Origin: an uncultured Oscillospiraceae bacterium
Lineage (GTDB): Bacteria > Bacillota > Clostridia > Oscillospirales > Ruminococcaceae
Assembly: GCA_900543705.1 (NCBI GenBank)
Contig: UQSL01000102.1
Location: forward strand, 1-5,423
DNA length: 5,423 nt
Direction of reading: 5' to 3'
Part shown: one piece after another, positions 1 to 5,423 of the stretch
Layout: each line of letters begins with the position of its first letter
Numbering within the stretch: position 1 is the first letter of the stretch
Program-made: the position numbers and the translations under genes
Notes under the pieces: generated by a model
What the model saw: only the letters and a program-made list of their open reading frames with translations
The model's database searches: none
What the model was told of the DNA's origin: nothing

Positions 1-624
1 CAGCGCGCAGAGAGAGAGGGCACCCGCTTATTGCCCCACCAGAAAAAAAACATCCTAGGGCACCCGCCGACTCCGATGGAACAAAAGGAGTTAGTGGATT
101 TGCTTGACTGGTTCGCGTTTCCGCTGGATTCTGTGCTGATGCTGTTGCAGTACTGTAAGACCACCAAGCGCAGAGGGGTTCGCTCCATCCATACAGTTGC
201 CATGGAATGGGCTAAGGAGGGAATCTCCAGTTATGATCAGGTAGAGGAATATATCAGCCGCCACCTCGCGCAGTACGATCATGAAAATGAGGTAAAGGAT
301 GCTTTCCATCTCCGTGACGGTCTGAGTGAAAAGCAGAAAAAATTCATTGCCAACTGGTTTGGCCCACTCGGCTTTACCATAGATATGGTCAAGCTTGCCG
401 GTGACAGGACCCTTGACAGGACAAACTCCCTAAGTTTTGACTATATGAATTCTATTTTGGAATCCTGGAGCAAAAAGGGAATCACAACCCCCAAGCAGGC
501 CATGGAGGAAAAACGCCCTCAGCTGCAGAGCTTTTCTTCCGGGTCCGCCTCATCCCTGGACAAGGATGAAATTGACCGCCTGTTTGCCTATGGCACAATT
601 GATACGCAAGGAGGAAAGGGATAA
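1..624 (+). CDS. DnaD-domain replication protein, C-terminal part (5' end outside window)
   Basis: The reading frame is open from base 1, so the gene starts upstream; 207 residues are visible. A TTG at 31 could be read as a start, but it falls in the linker before the first domain and has no ribosome binding site. Two DnaD-like (DnaB_2 type) helical repeats are visible: residues about 17-89, with the pattern IHTVAMEWAKEGI, and about 98-175, carrying the family's YxxxILxxW motif as YMNSILESW at 148-156. A short acidic tail follows. Family knowledge: such proteins usually have an N-terminal winged-helix domain, missing here, and take part in primosome assembly and replication initiation or restart by binding DNA and helping helicase loading. 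The stop codon overlaps the next start (TAATG), and that next gene encodes a helicase-loader-like ATPase, which supports this role. The family call is firm; its exact function in this organism is inferred. Confidence 0.88.
   Translation, partial: QRAEREGTRLLPHQKKNILGHPPTPMEQKELVDLLDWFAFPLDSVLMLLQYCKTTKRRGVRSIHTVAMEWAKEGISSYDQVEEYISRHLAQYDHENEVKDAFHLRDGLSEKQKKFIANWFGPLGFTIDMVKLAGDRTLDRTNSLSFDYMNSILESWSKKGITTPKQAMEEKRPQLQSFSSGSASSLDKDEIDRLFAYGTIDTQGGKG
608..614 (+). promoter_or_regulatory. Ribosome binding site of the dnaC-like gene, inside the dnaD-like gene
   Basis: AAGGAGG lies 9 bases before the ATG at 624 and within the last codons of the upstream gene. Together with the TAATG overlap this fixes the start and indicates translational coupling of the two replication genes. 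Confidence 0.85.
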
Positions 625-1613
625 TGGGATATGACAAAAGAGTCTATGCTGCGGCAAACGAGGAACTCGCCCGCAGAAGATACCGCGCCTCTTCAGAGGC
701 ACAGGCCCATCTGGCAGAAGTCTATCAAAAGATCCCTGAAATCTCGGAGATTGACCGGGAACTCTCCATGACCGGCTTTTCAGTAGCAAGGGCGGTAATC
801 CAACAAAATGATTCTTACCAGAAAATTGAGCAACTGCGTAAGCGTAACCTCTATTTACAGCAACGGCGCGCCGGCCTGCTTCAGCAGGCCGGCTACTCTG
901 CCGACTATACAGAGGAGCACTATCACTGTAGTCTCTGCAAAGACACTGGAGCTGTTGGCACCAAACGCTGCGAGTGCTATCATACACTACTGCGGGACAA
1001 AGCCTGTGAAATCCTTAACCGCACCTCCCCTCTTCAACTATGCTCGTTTGATACTTTCCATACAGAATATTATCCTGATTTGACGGATAAAAACGGAATC
1101 AGCCCGAGAAAAACTATGACCGCAATCTACCAGTATTGTGTGAGCTACGCACAAAACTTTTATCCACACGCCAAAAGCATTCTAATGATGGGGGCAACCG
1201 GGCTAGGAAAGACGCATCTTTCCCTGGCAATTGCACAGGCAGTAATCGATAAGGGGTACGGCGCGGTCTATGGTTCCGCTCAAAACCTGCTCTCCAAGCT
1301 GGAGAAGGAGCGGTTTTCCCGTTCCTCTCCCGATACCGACAGCCTGGAAATCCTGCTTGACTGCGACCTATTGATACTTGATGATCTGGGCGCGGAGTTT
1401 CCCACTCAATTTGTCTCCTCCTGTATCTACAATATGATCAATTCCAGGATGAATGCGGGAAAACCGATGATTATCAGCACCAATCTAACTCCGGGTGAAC
1501 TACGGGAGCGCTACACCGACCGCATTGTCTCCCGGATTGTTGGCACTTATGAAATCCTGACCTTCTGCGGCAGTGATGTAAGACAAATTCTTCGCCGAAA
1601 AGAGCGGGAATAA
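624..1613 (+). CDS. dnaC: DnaC/DnaI-like AAA+ ATPase, replicative helicase loader
   Basis: This is a 329-residue cytoplasmic ATPase. The N-terminal part (about 10-90) is charged and probably helical or coiled. A likely zinc-binding cluster follows: C102 and C105 (CSLC), then C116 and C118 (CEC). The AAA+ core has Walker A GATGLGKT at 190-197, Walker B LLILDD at 249-254, a sensor-1 type STN at 285-287, and a basic segment RYTDRIVSRI at 296-305 that should hold the arginine finger. Family knowledge: DnaC/DnaI proteins load the ring helicase onto DNA in an ATP-dependent way; the cysteine-containing N-terminal module is typical of Firmicute versions. The start at 624 is supported by AAGGAGG and by coupling to the DnaD-like gene. 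An IstB-type transposition ATPase shares this core, but the zinc module, the length and the DnaD neighbour argue for a helicase loader. Codons 83-90 form a perfect DNA palindrome (see separate entry). Confidence 0.9.
   Translation: MGYDKRVYAAANEELARRRYRASSEAQAHLAEVYQKIPEISEIDRELSMTGFSVARAVIQQNDSYQKIEQLRKRNLYLQQRRAGLLQQAGYSADYTEEHYHCSLCKDTGAVGTKRCECYHTLLRDKACEILNRTSPLQLCSFDTFHTEYYPDLTDKNGISPRKTMTAIYQYCVSYAQNFYPHAKSILMMGATGLGKTHLSLAIAQAVIDKGYGAVYGSAQNLLSKLEKERFSRSSPDTDSLEILLDCDLLILDDLGAEFPTQFVSSCIYNMINSRMNAGKPMIISTNLTPGELRERYTDRIVSRIVGTYEILTFCGSDVRQILRRKERE
870..893. repeat. Perfect GC-rich inverted repeat inside the dnaC-like gene
   Basis: The arm GCCGGCCTGC (870-879) is exactly complementary to GCAGGCCGGC (884-893), with a 4-base TTCA loop. 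It is in frame and encodes AGLLQQAG. No T-run follows, so it is not an intrinsic terminator. It may form a stable mRNA hairpin; any function is unknown. Confidence 0.8.
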
Positions 1614-1639
1614 AATCCCTCTTGTCCAATGATATGCAC

Positions 1640-1675
1640 AAAATGCCGGAATCCGAACGGATTACGGCATTTTTA
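1640..1675. terminator. Intrinsic terminator after the dnaC-like gene, possibly bidirectional
   Basis: The outer stem AAAATGCCG (1640-1648) pairs with CGGCATTTT (1665-1673). After a G/A mismatch, the inner stem AATCC (1650-1654) pairs with GGATT (1659-1663) around a GAAC loop. On the plus strand five Ts follow the stem, giving a good terminator 26 bases past the dnaC stop. On the minus strand the stem begins 14 bases after the fprA stop and is followed by only four Ts, so it may also end fprA transcription, less efficiently. It sits between two convergent genes, the usual place for a shared terminator. Confidence 0.85.
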
Positions 1676-1687
1676 TCTTCATTGATT

Positions 1688-2890
1688 TTATTTGAAGGAA
1701 GCGACAATTTCATCTTTGAGAGCGACCAGAGATGAAAGTTGATCTTCTTTGAGGGAAGAAGCAAGAGAAACGCCACTTTCCACAATTCTCATGTCCTTCA
1801 TTTCGGAAAGCAGTGCTTTCATCTGCTTGCCGGAAACATTCGCCCAGGAACCGTTGTCCACCACCGCAACTGTACGGTTTTGCAGGTTGAGCGCTTTCAT
1901 ATCCCGAATCGCATTTTCCATCGGCGGATAGAGGTTCATGTTGTAAGTAGGAGCCACCAGCACCAGATGGCTGCACCGCCAAGATTCCGAAATCACATAG
2001 GAAACATGGGTGCTGGAGACGTCATACATCTTGACATTGTGGATTCCTGCCTCAGAAAGCATGGAGGCCAGGATATTCGCAGCATTTTCCGTGTTTCCAT
2101 AAATGGAACCGTAGAAAATGGTGACTGCCTTTTCTTCCGGCTCGTAGCGGCTCCATTTATTATATTTCTCGAGGAACCAGCCGAGGTTATTTCTCCAGAC
2201 CGGCCCATGGAGCGGACAAATCATGCTGATTTCAAGTCCGGATGCCTTTTTCAGGACTGCCTGAACCTGTGTGCCGTATTTACCGACAATATTAGAATAA
2301 TAGCGGCGGGCATCATCAAGCCACTCTTTTTCAAACTCCACTTCATCGTTAAAGAGATTGCCATTTAACGCCCCAAAGGAGCCAAACGCATCTGCAGAAA
2401 AGAGAATTTTCTCGCTTGATTCATAGGTCATCATGACTTCCGGCCAGTGTACCATCGGCGCCATGACAAAGGTAAGCTTGTGAGAGCCAAGGGAAAGCTC
2501 ATCCATTTCCTTGACAACGACCGTCCGGCCTTCCAGATCAAAATCAAAGAACTGCTTGATAAGCTGAATGGTTTTGTCGTTGCCGACAATCTTCATCTCC
2601 GGATAGCGCAATACCAAATCCGCAATGTTGGCACAGTGATCTGGCTCCATATGGTTTACAATTAAATAATCGAGTTTTCTGTCTCCCAGGACATGTTCCA
2701 CATTTTCCAGAAACTGACGGGTTACAGCAGAATCGACAGTATCCAGAAGAGCGGTTTTCTCGTCCGCAATCAAGTAAGAGTTATAAGAGACTCCGCGCGG
2801 GATAGGAAACAAATTCTCAAACAGGGCAAGACGGCGGTCATTGCCTCCCACCCAGTAAATGTCATTGGTCACTTTTCTTGTACAGTGCAT
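1688..2890 (-). CDS. fprA: A-type flavodiiron protein (FprA), O2/NO reductase
   Basis: This 400-residue cytoplasmic enzyme reduces O2 to water, or NO to N2O, with electrons usually delivered by rubredoxin. The N-terminal metallo-beta-lactamase-like domain (about 1-250) holds all diiron ligands: H80, E82 and D84 with adjacent H85 (HMEPDH), H148 (VHWPE), D167 (SADAFG) and H228 (LHGP). The spacings of 63, 18 and 60 residues between successive groups match the family. The C-terminal flavodoxin-like domain (about 254-400) has the FMN phosphate loop GSIYGNT (261-267), APTYNMNLYP (313-322) and NGSWA (346-350). There is no fused rubredoxin or reductase domain, so this is the minimal class, about 400 residues as usual. 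An in-frame ATG at 2926 would add 12 residues, but the start at 2890 is preferred because AGGAGG lies 7 bases upstream of it and would itself be coding in the longer form. A rubredoxin gene just upstream supplies the expected partner. O2 versus NO preference cannot be read from sequence. Confidence 0.96.
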   Translation of the reverse strand: MHCTRKVTNDIYWVGGNDRRLALFENLFPIPRGVSYNSYLIADEKTALLDTVDSAVTRQFLENVEHVLGDRKLDYLIVNHMEPDHCANIADLVLRYPEMKIVGNDKTIQLIKQFFDFDLEGRTVVVKEMDELSLGSHKLTFVMAPMVHWPEVMMTYESSEKILFSADAFGSFGALNGNLFNDEVEFEKEWLDDARRYYSNIVGKYGTQVQAVLKKASGLEISMICPLHGPVWRNNLGWFLEKYNKWSRYEPEEKAVTIFYGSIYGNTENAANILASMLSEAGIHNVKMYDVSSTHVSYVISESWRCSHLVLVAPTYNMNLYPPMENAIRDMKALNLQNRTVAVVDNGSWANVSGKQMKALLSEMKDMRIVESGVSLASSLKEDQLSSLVALKDEIVASFK

Positions 2891-2897
2891 ACTATCT

Positions 2898-2903
2898 CCT
2901 CCT
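2898..2903 (-). promoter_or_regulatory. Ribosome binding site that sets the fprA start
   Basis: On the minus strand AGGAGG stands 7 bases before the ATG at 2890. The alternative ATG at 2926 has only AT-rich sequence with no comparable site upstream, so the shorter product is chosen. Confidence 0.85.
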
Positions 2904-2964
2904 GTTTTCTGTCTTTTTATTTGCACGGCTTTTCGCTTTATTCACAGGATATTTTTGCTCTTGT

Positions 2965-2992
2965 CCTATGTTTTTTACAGCTTTGCCGTCAA
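2965..2992 (-). promoter_or_regulatory. Weak candidate promoter for fprA
   Basis: Reading the minus strand, TTGACG (2987-2992) is a good -35, 16 bases before CATAGG (2965-2970), which matches the -10 consensus at only three positions. It lies between the inter-gene hairpin and fprA and could give fprA some independent transcription. The poor -10 makes this tentative. Confidence 0.25.
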
Positions 2993-3007
2993 ACAGAATA
3001 CGTCGTT

Positions 3008-3047
3008 ACATGGAAACAGGGAGGCCAGCTTGTGTGCCTCCCCATGT
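3008..3047 (-). terminator. Hairpin between rubredoxin and fprA, possible partial terminator or mRNA-stabilising element
   Basis: In the minus-strand transcript, beginning 15 bases after the rubredoxin stop, an inner stem GGAGGC/GCCTCC (3036-3041 with 3020-3025) encloses a 10-base loop. An outer stem ACATGG/CCATGT (3042-3047 with 3008-3013) extends it, with a six-base bulge on the 3' side. The inner stem can alternatively extend to 7 pairs (GGGAGGC/GCCTCCC). The following sequence (CTGTTTCC) has only a short, interrupted U stretch, so full termination is unlikely. Such a structure could partly terminate or protect the upstream message, making rubredoxin more abundant than FprA. The structure is seen; the role is inferred. 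Confidence 0.6.
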
Positions 3048-3061
3048 TCATTCAATTTGGG

Positions 3062-3220
3062 CTATGCTTCCTCGAACATGTCCTTGCCAACGCCGCACAG
3101 CGGGCAGACAAAATCATCGGGAAGGTCGGCAAATGCAGTGCCGGCAGCGATTCCATTGTCCGGATCGCCTGCTGCTTCATCATAGACATATCCGCAGACA
3201 GTACATACATACTTTTTCAT
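3062..3220 (-). CDS. rd: Rubredoxin
   Basis: This is a 52-residue protein beginning MKKYVCTVCGYVYDEAAG, a typical rubredoxin of normal length. One iron is held by four cysteines in two knuckles: C6-x2-C9 (CTVCGY) and C39-x2-C42 (CPLCGV). The conserved aromatic residues Y4, Y11, Y13 and F30 and the LPDD segment (33-36) are present. Position 37, normally Trp (DDWVCP), is Phe here, and the common Pro in the GIAPGT segment is Ala26. It is a small cytoplasmic electron carrier whose expected partner is the flavodiiron protein encoded 171 bases downstream; the reductase that would supply it with electrons is not in the window. The start is set by GGAGG (3230-3234), 9 bases upstream, and a strong promoter precedes it. 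The gene sits in an open antisense frame that should not be called. Confidence 0.96.
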   Translation of the reverse strand: MKKYVCTVCGYVYDEAAGDPDNGIAAGTAFADLPDDFVCPLCGVGKDMFEEA

Positions 3221-3229
3221 GATTCATTA

Positions 3230-3234
3230 CCTCC
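3230..3234 (-). promoter_or_regulatory. Ribosome binding site of the rubredoxin gene
   Basis: On the minus strand GGAGG is located 9 bases before the ATG at 3220. This supports a real, well-translated short gene. Confidence 0.85.
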
Positions 3235-3236
3235 AT

Positions 3237-3249
3237 ATTTGTTACAAAT
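3237..3249. promoter_or_regulatory. Perfect 13-base palindrome in the rubredoxin leader, candidate operator
   Basis: ATTTGT-T-ACAAAT is an exact inverted repeat around one central base. It lies about 18-30 bases after the predicted transcription start and 2 bases before the ribosome binding site. A dimeric repressor bound here could block transcription. It is not a clear match to the PerR, Fur or Rex boxes I know, so no regulator is named, and AT-rich sequence can make such palindromes by chance. Confidence 0.35.
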
Positions 3250-3272
3250 TATTCTCTGGATTCATTGGCTAA

Positions 3273-3301
3273 AGTATACCACGAAAGTACACTACTGTAA
3301 A
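3273..3301 (-). promoter_or_regulatory. Sigma-A-type promoter of rubredoxin (and probably fprA)
   Basis: Reading the minus strand, the -35 TTTACA (3296-3301) and -10 TATACT (3273-3278) each match consensus at five of six positions. They are separated by exactly 17 bases, and TGG directly before the -10 gives an extended -10 (TGn). The predicted start of transcription is near 3266, leaving a leader of about 46 bases. The -35 begins only 16 bases past the uvrA stop. The spacer and -10 contain an imperfect inverted repeat GTGTAC-N7-GTATAC, which may be a regulator site. Confidence 0.82.
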
Positions 3302-3317
3302 GGCCTTTTTTGGAAAA

Positions 3318-5423
3318 TCAAAGCATTTTTTTCAGATATTGCCCGGTGTAGGATTTCTTCGTTTTTGCGACCTTTTCCGGAGTACCGCTGACTACAATGG
3401 TTCCGCCTTTATCTCCGCCTTCCGGACCGAGGTCAATAATGTGATCTGCAGTTTTGATTACATCAAGATTATGCTCGATTACCACAACAGTATTCCCGGT
3501 ATCCACCAGCTTTTGCAAAACTTCTATCAGTTTATGGACATCCGCAGTGTGCAGTCCGGTTGTCGGCTCGTCCAGGATATAGATCGTCTTGCCTGTGGAA
3601 CGGCGGGATAGCTCGGTTGCGAGTTTGACGTGCTGCGCCTCGCCTCCGGAGAGAGTTGTTGCACTCTGTCCGAGCTTGACGTATCCAAGGCCTACTACGT
3701 TGAGGGTATCAAGCTTGCGTTTAACCTTGGGGATATTCTCAAAAAAGGTGCAGGCTTCCTCCACAGTCATGTCCAGTACATCGTAAATATTTTTCCCTTT
3801 GTATTTTACCTCGAGTGTCTCCCGGTTATACCGTTTTCCCTTACATACTTCACAGGGGACATAAATGTCCGGCAAAAAATGCATTTCGATTTTAATGATA
3901 CCGTCTCCCTCGCACGCCTCACAGCGTCCCCCTTTGATGTTGAAGGAAAAGCGTCCGGAATTATAGCCGCGCATTTTCGCATCCTGTGTCTGGGCAAAAA
4001 CCTCACGGATATCAGTAAAAACGCCGGTGTAGGTAGCAGGATTGGAGCGCGGTGTCCGTCCAATCGGGGACTGGTCAATGTCGATAACTTTGTCTAAATA
4101 CTCGACTCCGATGATATCCTCATGGTCGCCGGCTTTCAAACGTGCACCGTTAAGCTGGGTTGCCAGACTTTTATAGAGAATCTCATTAATCAGAGAGGAT
4201 TTGCCGGAACCGGAAACACCGGTCACACAGGTAAAGGTTCCTAGGGGAATTTCCACATCAATGTTTTTCAGGTTATTCTGCTTTGCTCCTACAATTTTCA
4301 GGAATTTCCCGTTGCCTTCTCTGCGTTGCTTCGGCACAGGGATTTTCTTCTGGCCGCTCAAATACTGTCCGGTAATGGATTCCTTGCAGTTGAGAATATC
4401 GTCAATTGTACCAGCGCAGACTATCTCTCCGCCGTGTACCCCGGCTTTTGGCCCGACATCTACGATATAATCCGCCGCACGCATGGTATCCTCATCGTGT
4501 TCGACGACAATCAGTGTGTTTCCTAAATCCCGCAGCCGCTTGAGCGTAGCAATCAGCTTGTCGTTGTCTCGCTGATGCAGGCCAATACTCGGCTCATCCA
4601 GAATATAGACCACGCCCACCAAAGAGGAGCCAATCTGAGTAGCCAGGCGGATACGTTGGCTCTCACCGCCAGAAAGGGTTCCCGCCGCACGGGATAGTGT
4701 CAGGTATTCGAGTCCCACACTCTGCAAAAAGCCGAGCCGCTCTTTTATTTCCTTTAAAATCCGCTCCGCAATCATCATATCGCGGTCGGACAGTTCCATT
4801 TTCTCTAGAAATTCAAGCGCTTTTGTTACTGGCATCTTACAGAAATCACTGATGTTGATGCCTCCCACCGTAACAGCCAGAGATTCTCTTTTCAGACGTT
4901 CGCCGTGGCAGTCCGGGCAGAGCACTTCGCTCATGCAGCCCTGGATTTCCTCTTTCATCCAGGAGCTGTTCGTCTCCTTAAAGCGGCGTTCCAGGTTGTT
5001 GACGATTCCCTCAAAATCCGTGGTATAGGTGCCTTCCCCGTATTCGCTTCTACGCACCATCTTGATTTTCTCGCCCTTGGTTCCGTAAAGCAACACATCA
5101 AGCGCCTGCTTGGGGAGCTTTTTAACCGGCTCATCCAAAGAAAATTTGTAGTGTTTTGCCAGCGCTTCAAAATACATCTGTGCAATCGTACCGCTGTCGG
5201 TATTGCTCCATCCGCTCGCTTTGATGGCTCCGCCGCGAATCGAAAGATTTTTATCCGGGATAATCAAATCCGGGTCAACCCGCAGGAAAGTACCGAGACC
5301 AGTACATTTTTTGCAGGCGCCGAACGGGTTGTTGAAGGAAAACATCCGCGGCGTCAGCTCTTCCATACTGATGTCATGGTCCGGGCAGGAATAGTTTTGG
5401 GAAAAGGGCATCTCTTCCCCGCC
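3318..5423 (-). CDS. uvrA: Excinuclease ABC subunit A (UvrA), lacking its N-terminal part (runs off right edge)
   Basis: UvrA is the dimeric DNA-damage sensor of nucleotide excision repair, delivering UvrB to lesions. The frame is open to the edge (GGEE before the Met at 5411), so that Met is internal; about 701 of the usual roughly 940 residues are visible. The first Walker A and the UvrB-binding region lie outside. Numbering from the Met at 5411: first zinc module C9, H12, C33, C36; another CPDC at 165-168; first ABC signature LSGGESQRIRLA 246-257; Walker B VVYILDEP 267-274; H-loop VEHDE 303-307; second Walker A GVSGSGKSS 398-406; second zinc module C497, C500, C520, C523; second signature LSGGEAQHVKLA 587-598; Walker B TIYILDEP 609-616; H-loop H647. 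Two deviations stand out: His for the second zinc Cys (H12), and His for the usual Arg after LSGGEAQ (H594). No frameshift is seen. No clear terminator follows the stop. Confidence 0.97.
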   Translation of the reverse strand, partial: GGEEMPFSQNYSCPDHDISMEELTPRMFSFNNPFGACKKCTGLGTFLRVDPDLIIPDKNLSIRGGAIKASGWSNTDSGTIAQMYFEALAKHYKFSLDEPVKKLPKQALDVLLYGTKGEKIKMVRRSEYGEGTYTTDFEGIVNNLERRFKETNSSWMKEEIQGCMSEVLCPDCHGERLKRESLAVTVGGINISDFCKMPVTKALEFLEKMELSDRDMMIAERILKEIKERLGFLQSVGLEYLTLSRAAGTLSGGESQRIRLATQIGSSLVGVVYILDEPSIGLHQRDNDKLIATLKRLRDLGNTLIVVEHDEDTMRAADYIVDVGPKAGVHGGEIVCAGTIDDILNCKESITGQYLSGQKKIPVPKQRREGNGKFLKIVGAKQNNLKNIDVEIPLGTFTCVTGVSGSGKSSLINEILYKSLATQLNGARLKAGDHEDIIGVEYLDKVIDIDQSPIGRTPRSNPATYTGVFTDIREVFAQTQDAKMRGYNSGRFSFNIKGGRCEACEGDGIIKIEMHFLPDIYVPCEVCKGKRYNRETLEVKYKGKNIYDVLDMTVEEACTFFENIPKVKRKLDTLNVVGLGYVKLGQSATTLSGGEAQHVKLATELSRRSTGKTIYILDEPTTGLHTADVHKLIEVLQKLVDTGNTVVVIEHNLDVIKTADHIIDLGPEGGDKGGTIVVSGTPEKVAKTKKSYTGQYLKKML

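Noticed and set aside
31..33. TTG at 31 as the start of the DnaD-like gene
   Set aside because: The frame is open to base 1, no ribosome binding site precedes the TTG, and the family normally has an N-terminal domain before this point.
550..987. Minus-strand open frame of 145 codons across the dnaD/dnaC junction
   Set aside because: It is antisense to two translationally coupled genes, lacks a ribosome binding site and its product is unlike any family I know.
624..1613. IstB-like insertion-sequence ATPase
   Set aside because: No transposase or inverted repeats are nearby, and the zinc cluster, length and coupling to a DnaD-like gene point to a helicase loader.
1739..2368. Plus-strand open frame of 209 codons inside fprA
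   Set aside because: It is a shadow of the flavodiiron gene, which has all catalytic ligands in the opposite strand; the translated product shows no recognisable domain.
2891..2926. Upstream ATG at 2926 as the fprA start
   Set aside because: It would place the strong AGGAGG inside the coding sequence and add residues before the normal family N-terminus; the ATG at 2890 is better placed.
2693..3391. Long plus-strand open frame (232 codons) across rubredoxin and the ends of fprA and uvrA
   Set aside because: It is antisense to three clearly recognisable genes, has no credible ribosome binding site or family resemblance, and covers their promoter and terminator signals.
5409..5411. ATG at 5411 as the start of uvrA
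   Set aside because: It matches an internal position about 240 residues into UvrA, and the upstream in-frame residues GGEE fit the family; the gene simply runs off the window.

Overview
This window looks like a chromosomal segment of an anaerobic, moderate-GC Clostridia-type Firmicute, most likely of the Oscillospiraceae/Ruminococcaceae type. The evidence is a DnaD-family protein next to a DnaC/DnaI-like helicase loader, a free-standing flavodiiron protein with its own small rubredoxin, strong AGGAGG-type ribosome binding sites and tight gene packing. I see no mobile element, CRISPR array, tRNA or rRNA gene.

Layout. Left part (1-1613, plus strand): the 3' end of a dnaD-like gene, overlapping by one base (TAATG) a dnaC-like AAA+ ATPase gene. 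Together they form a replication-initiation/restart operon that ends at a strong hairpin terminator (about 1640-1675). Middle (1688-3220, minus strand): a rubredoxin gene (3062-3220, 52 residues) followed by an A-type flavodiiron protein gene (fprA, 1688-2890), separated by a 171-base gap with a stable hairpin. An excellent sigma-A-type promoter with an extended -10 lies just upstream of rubredoxin. Right part (3318-5423, minus strand): uvrA, lacking roughly its first quarter because it runs off the right edge.

How the genes work together: DnaD and DnaC-like proteins would help load the replicative helicase. Rubredoxin would feed electrons to FprA, which reduces O2 (or NO) to harmless products, a standard oxidative/nitrosative defence in strict anaerobes. 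UvrA recognises DNA damage in nucleotide excision repair. uvrA and the rubredoxin-fprA pair point the same way with no convincing terminator between them, so some co-transcription is possible, but the pair has its own promoter.

Overall this is an ordinary core region. I found no sign of an undescribed multi-gene system. The points worth a second look are small: candidate operator sites around the rubredoxin promoter, the hairpin between rubredoxin and fprA, a perfect palindrome inside dnaC, and a few substitutions at conserved residues in UvrA and rubredoxin.
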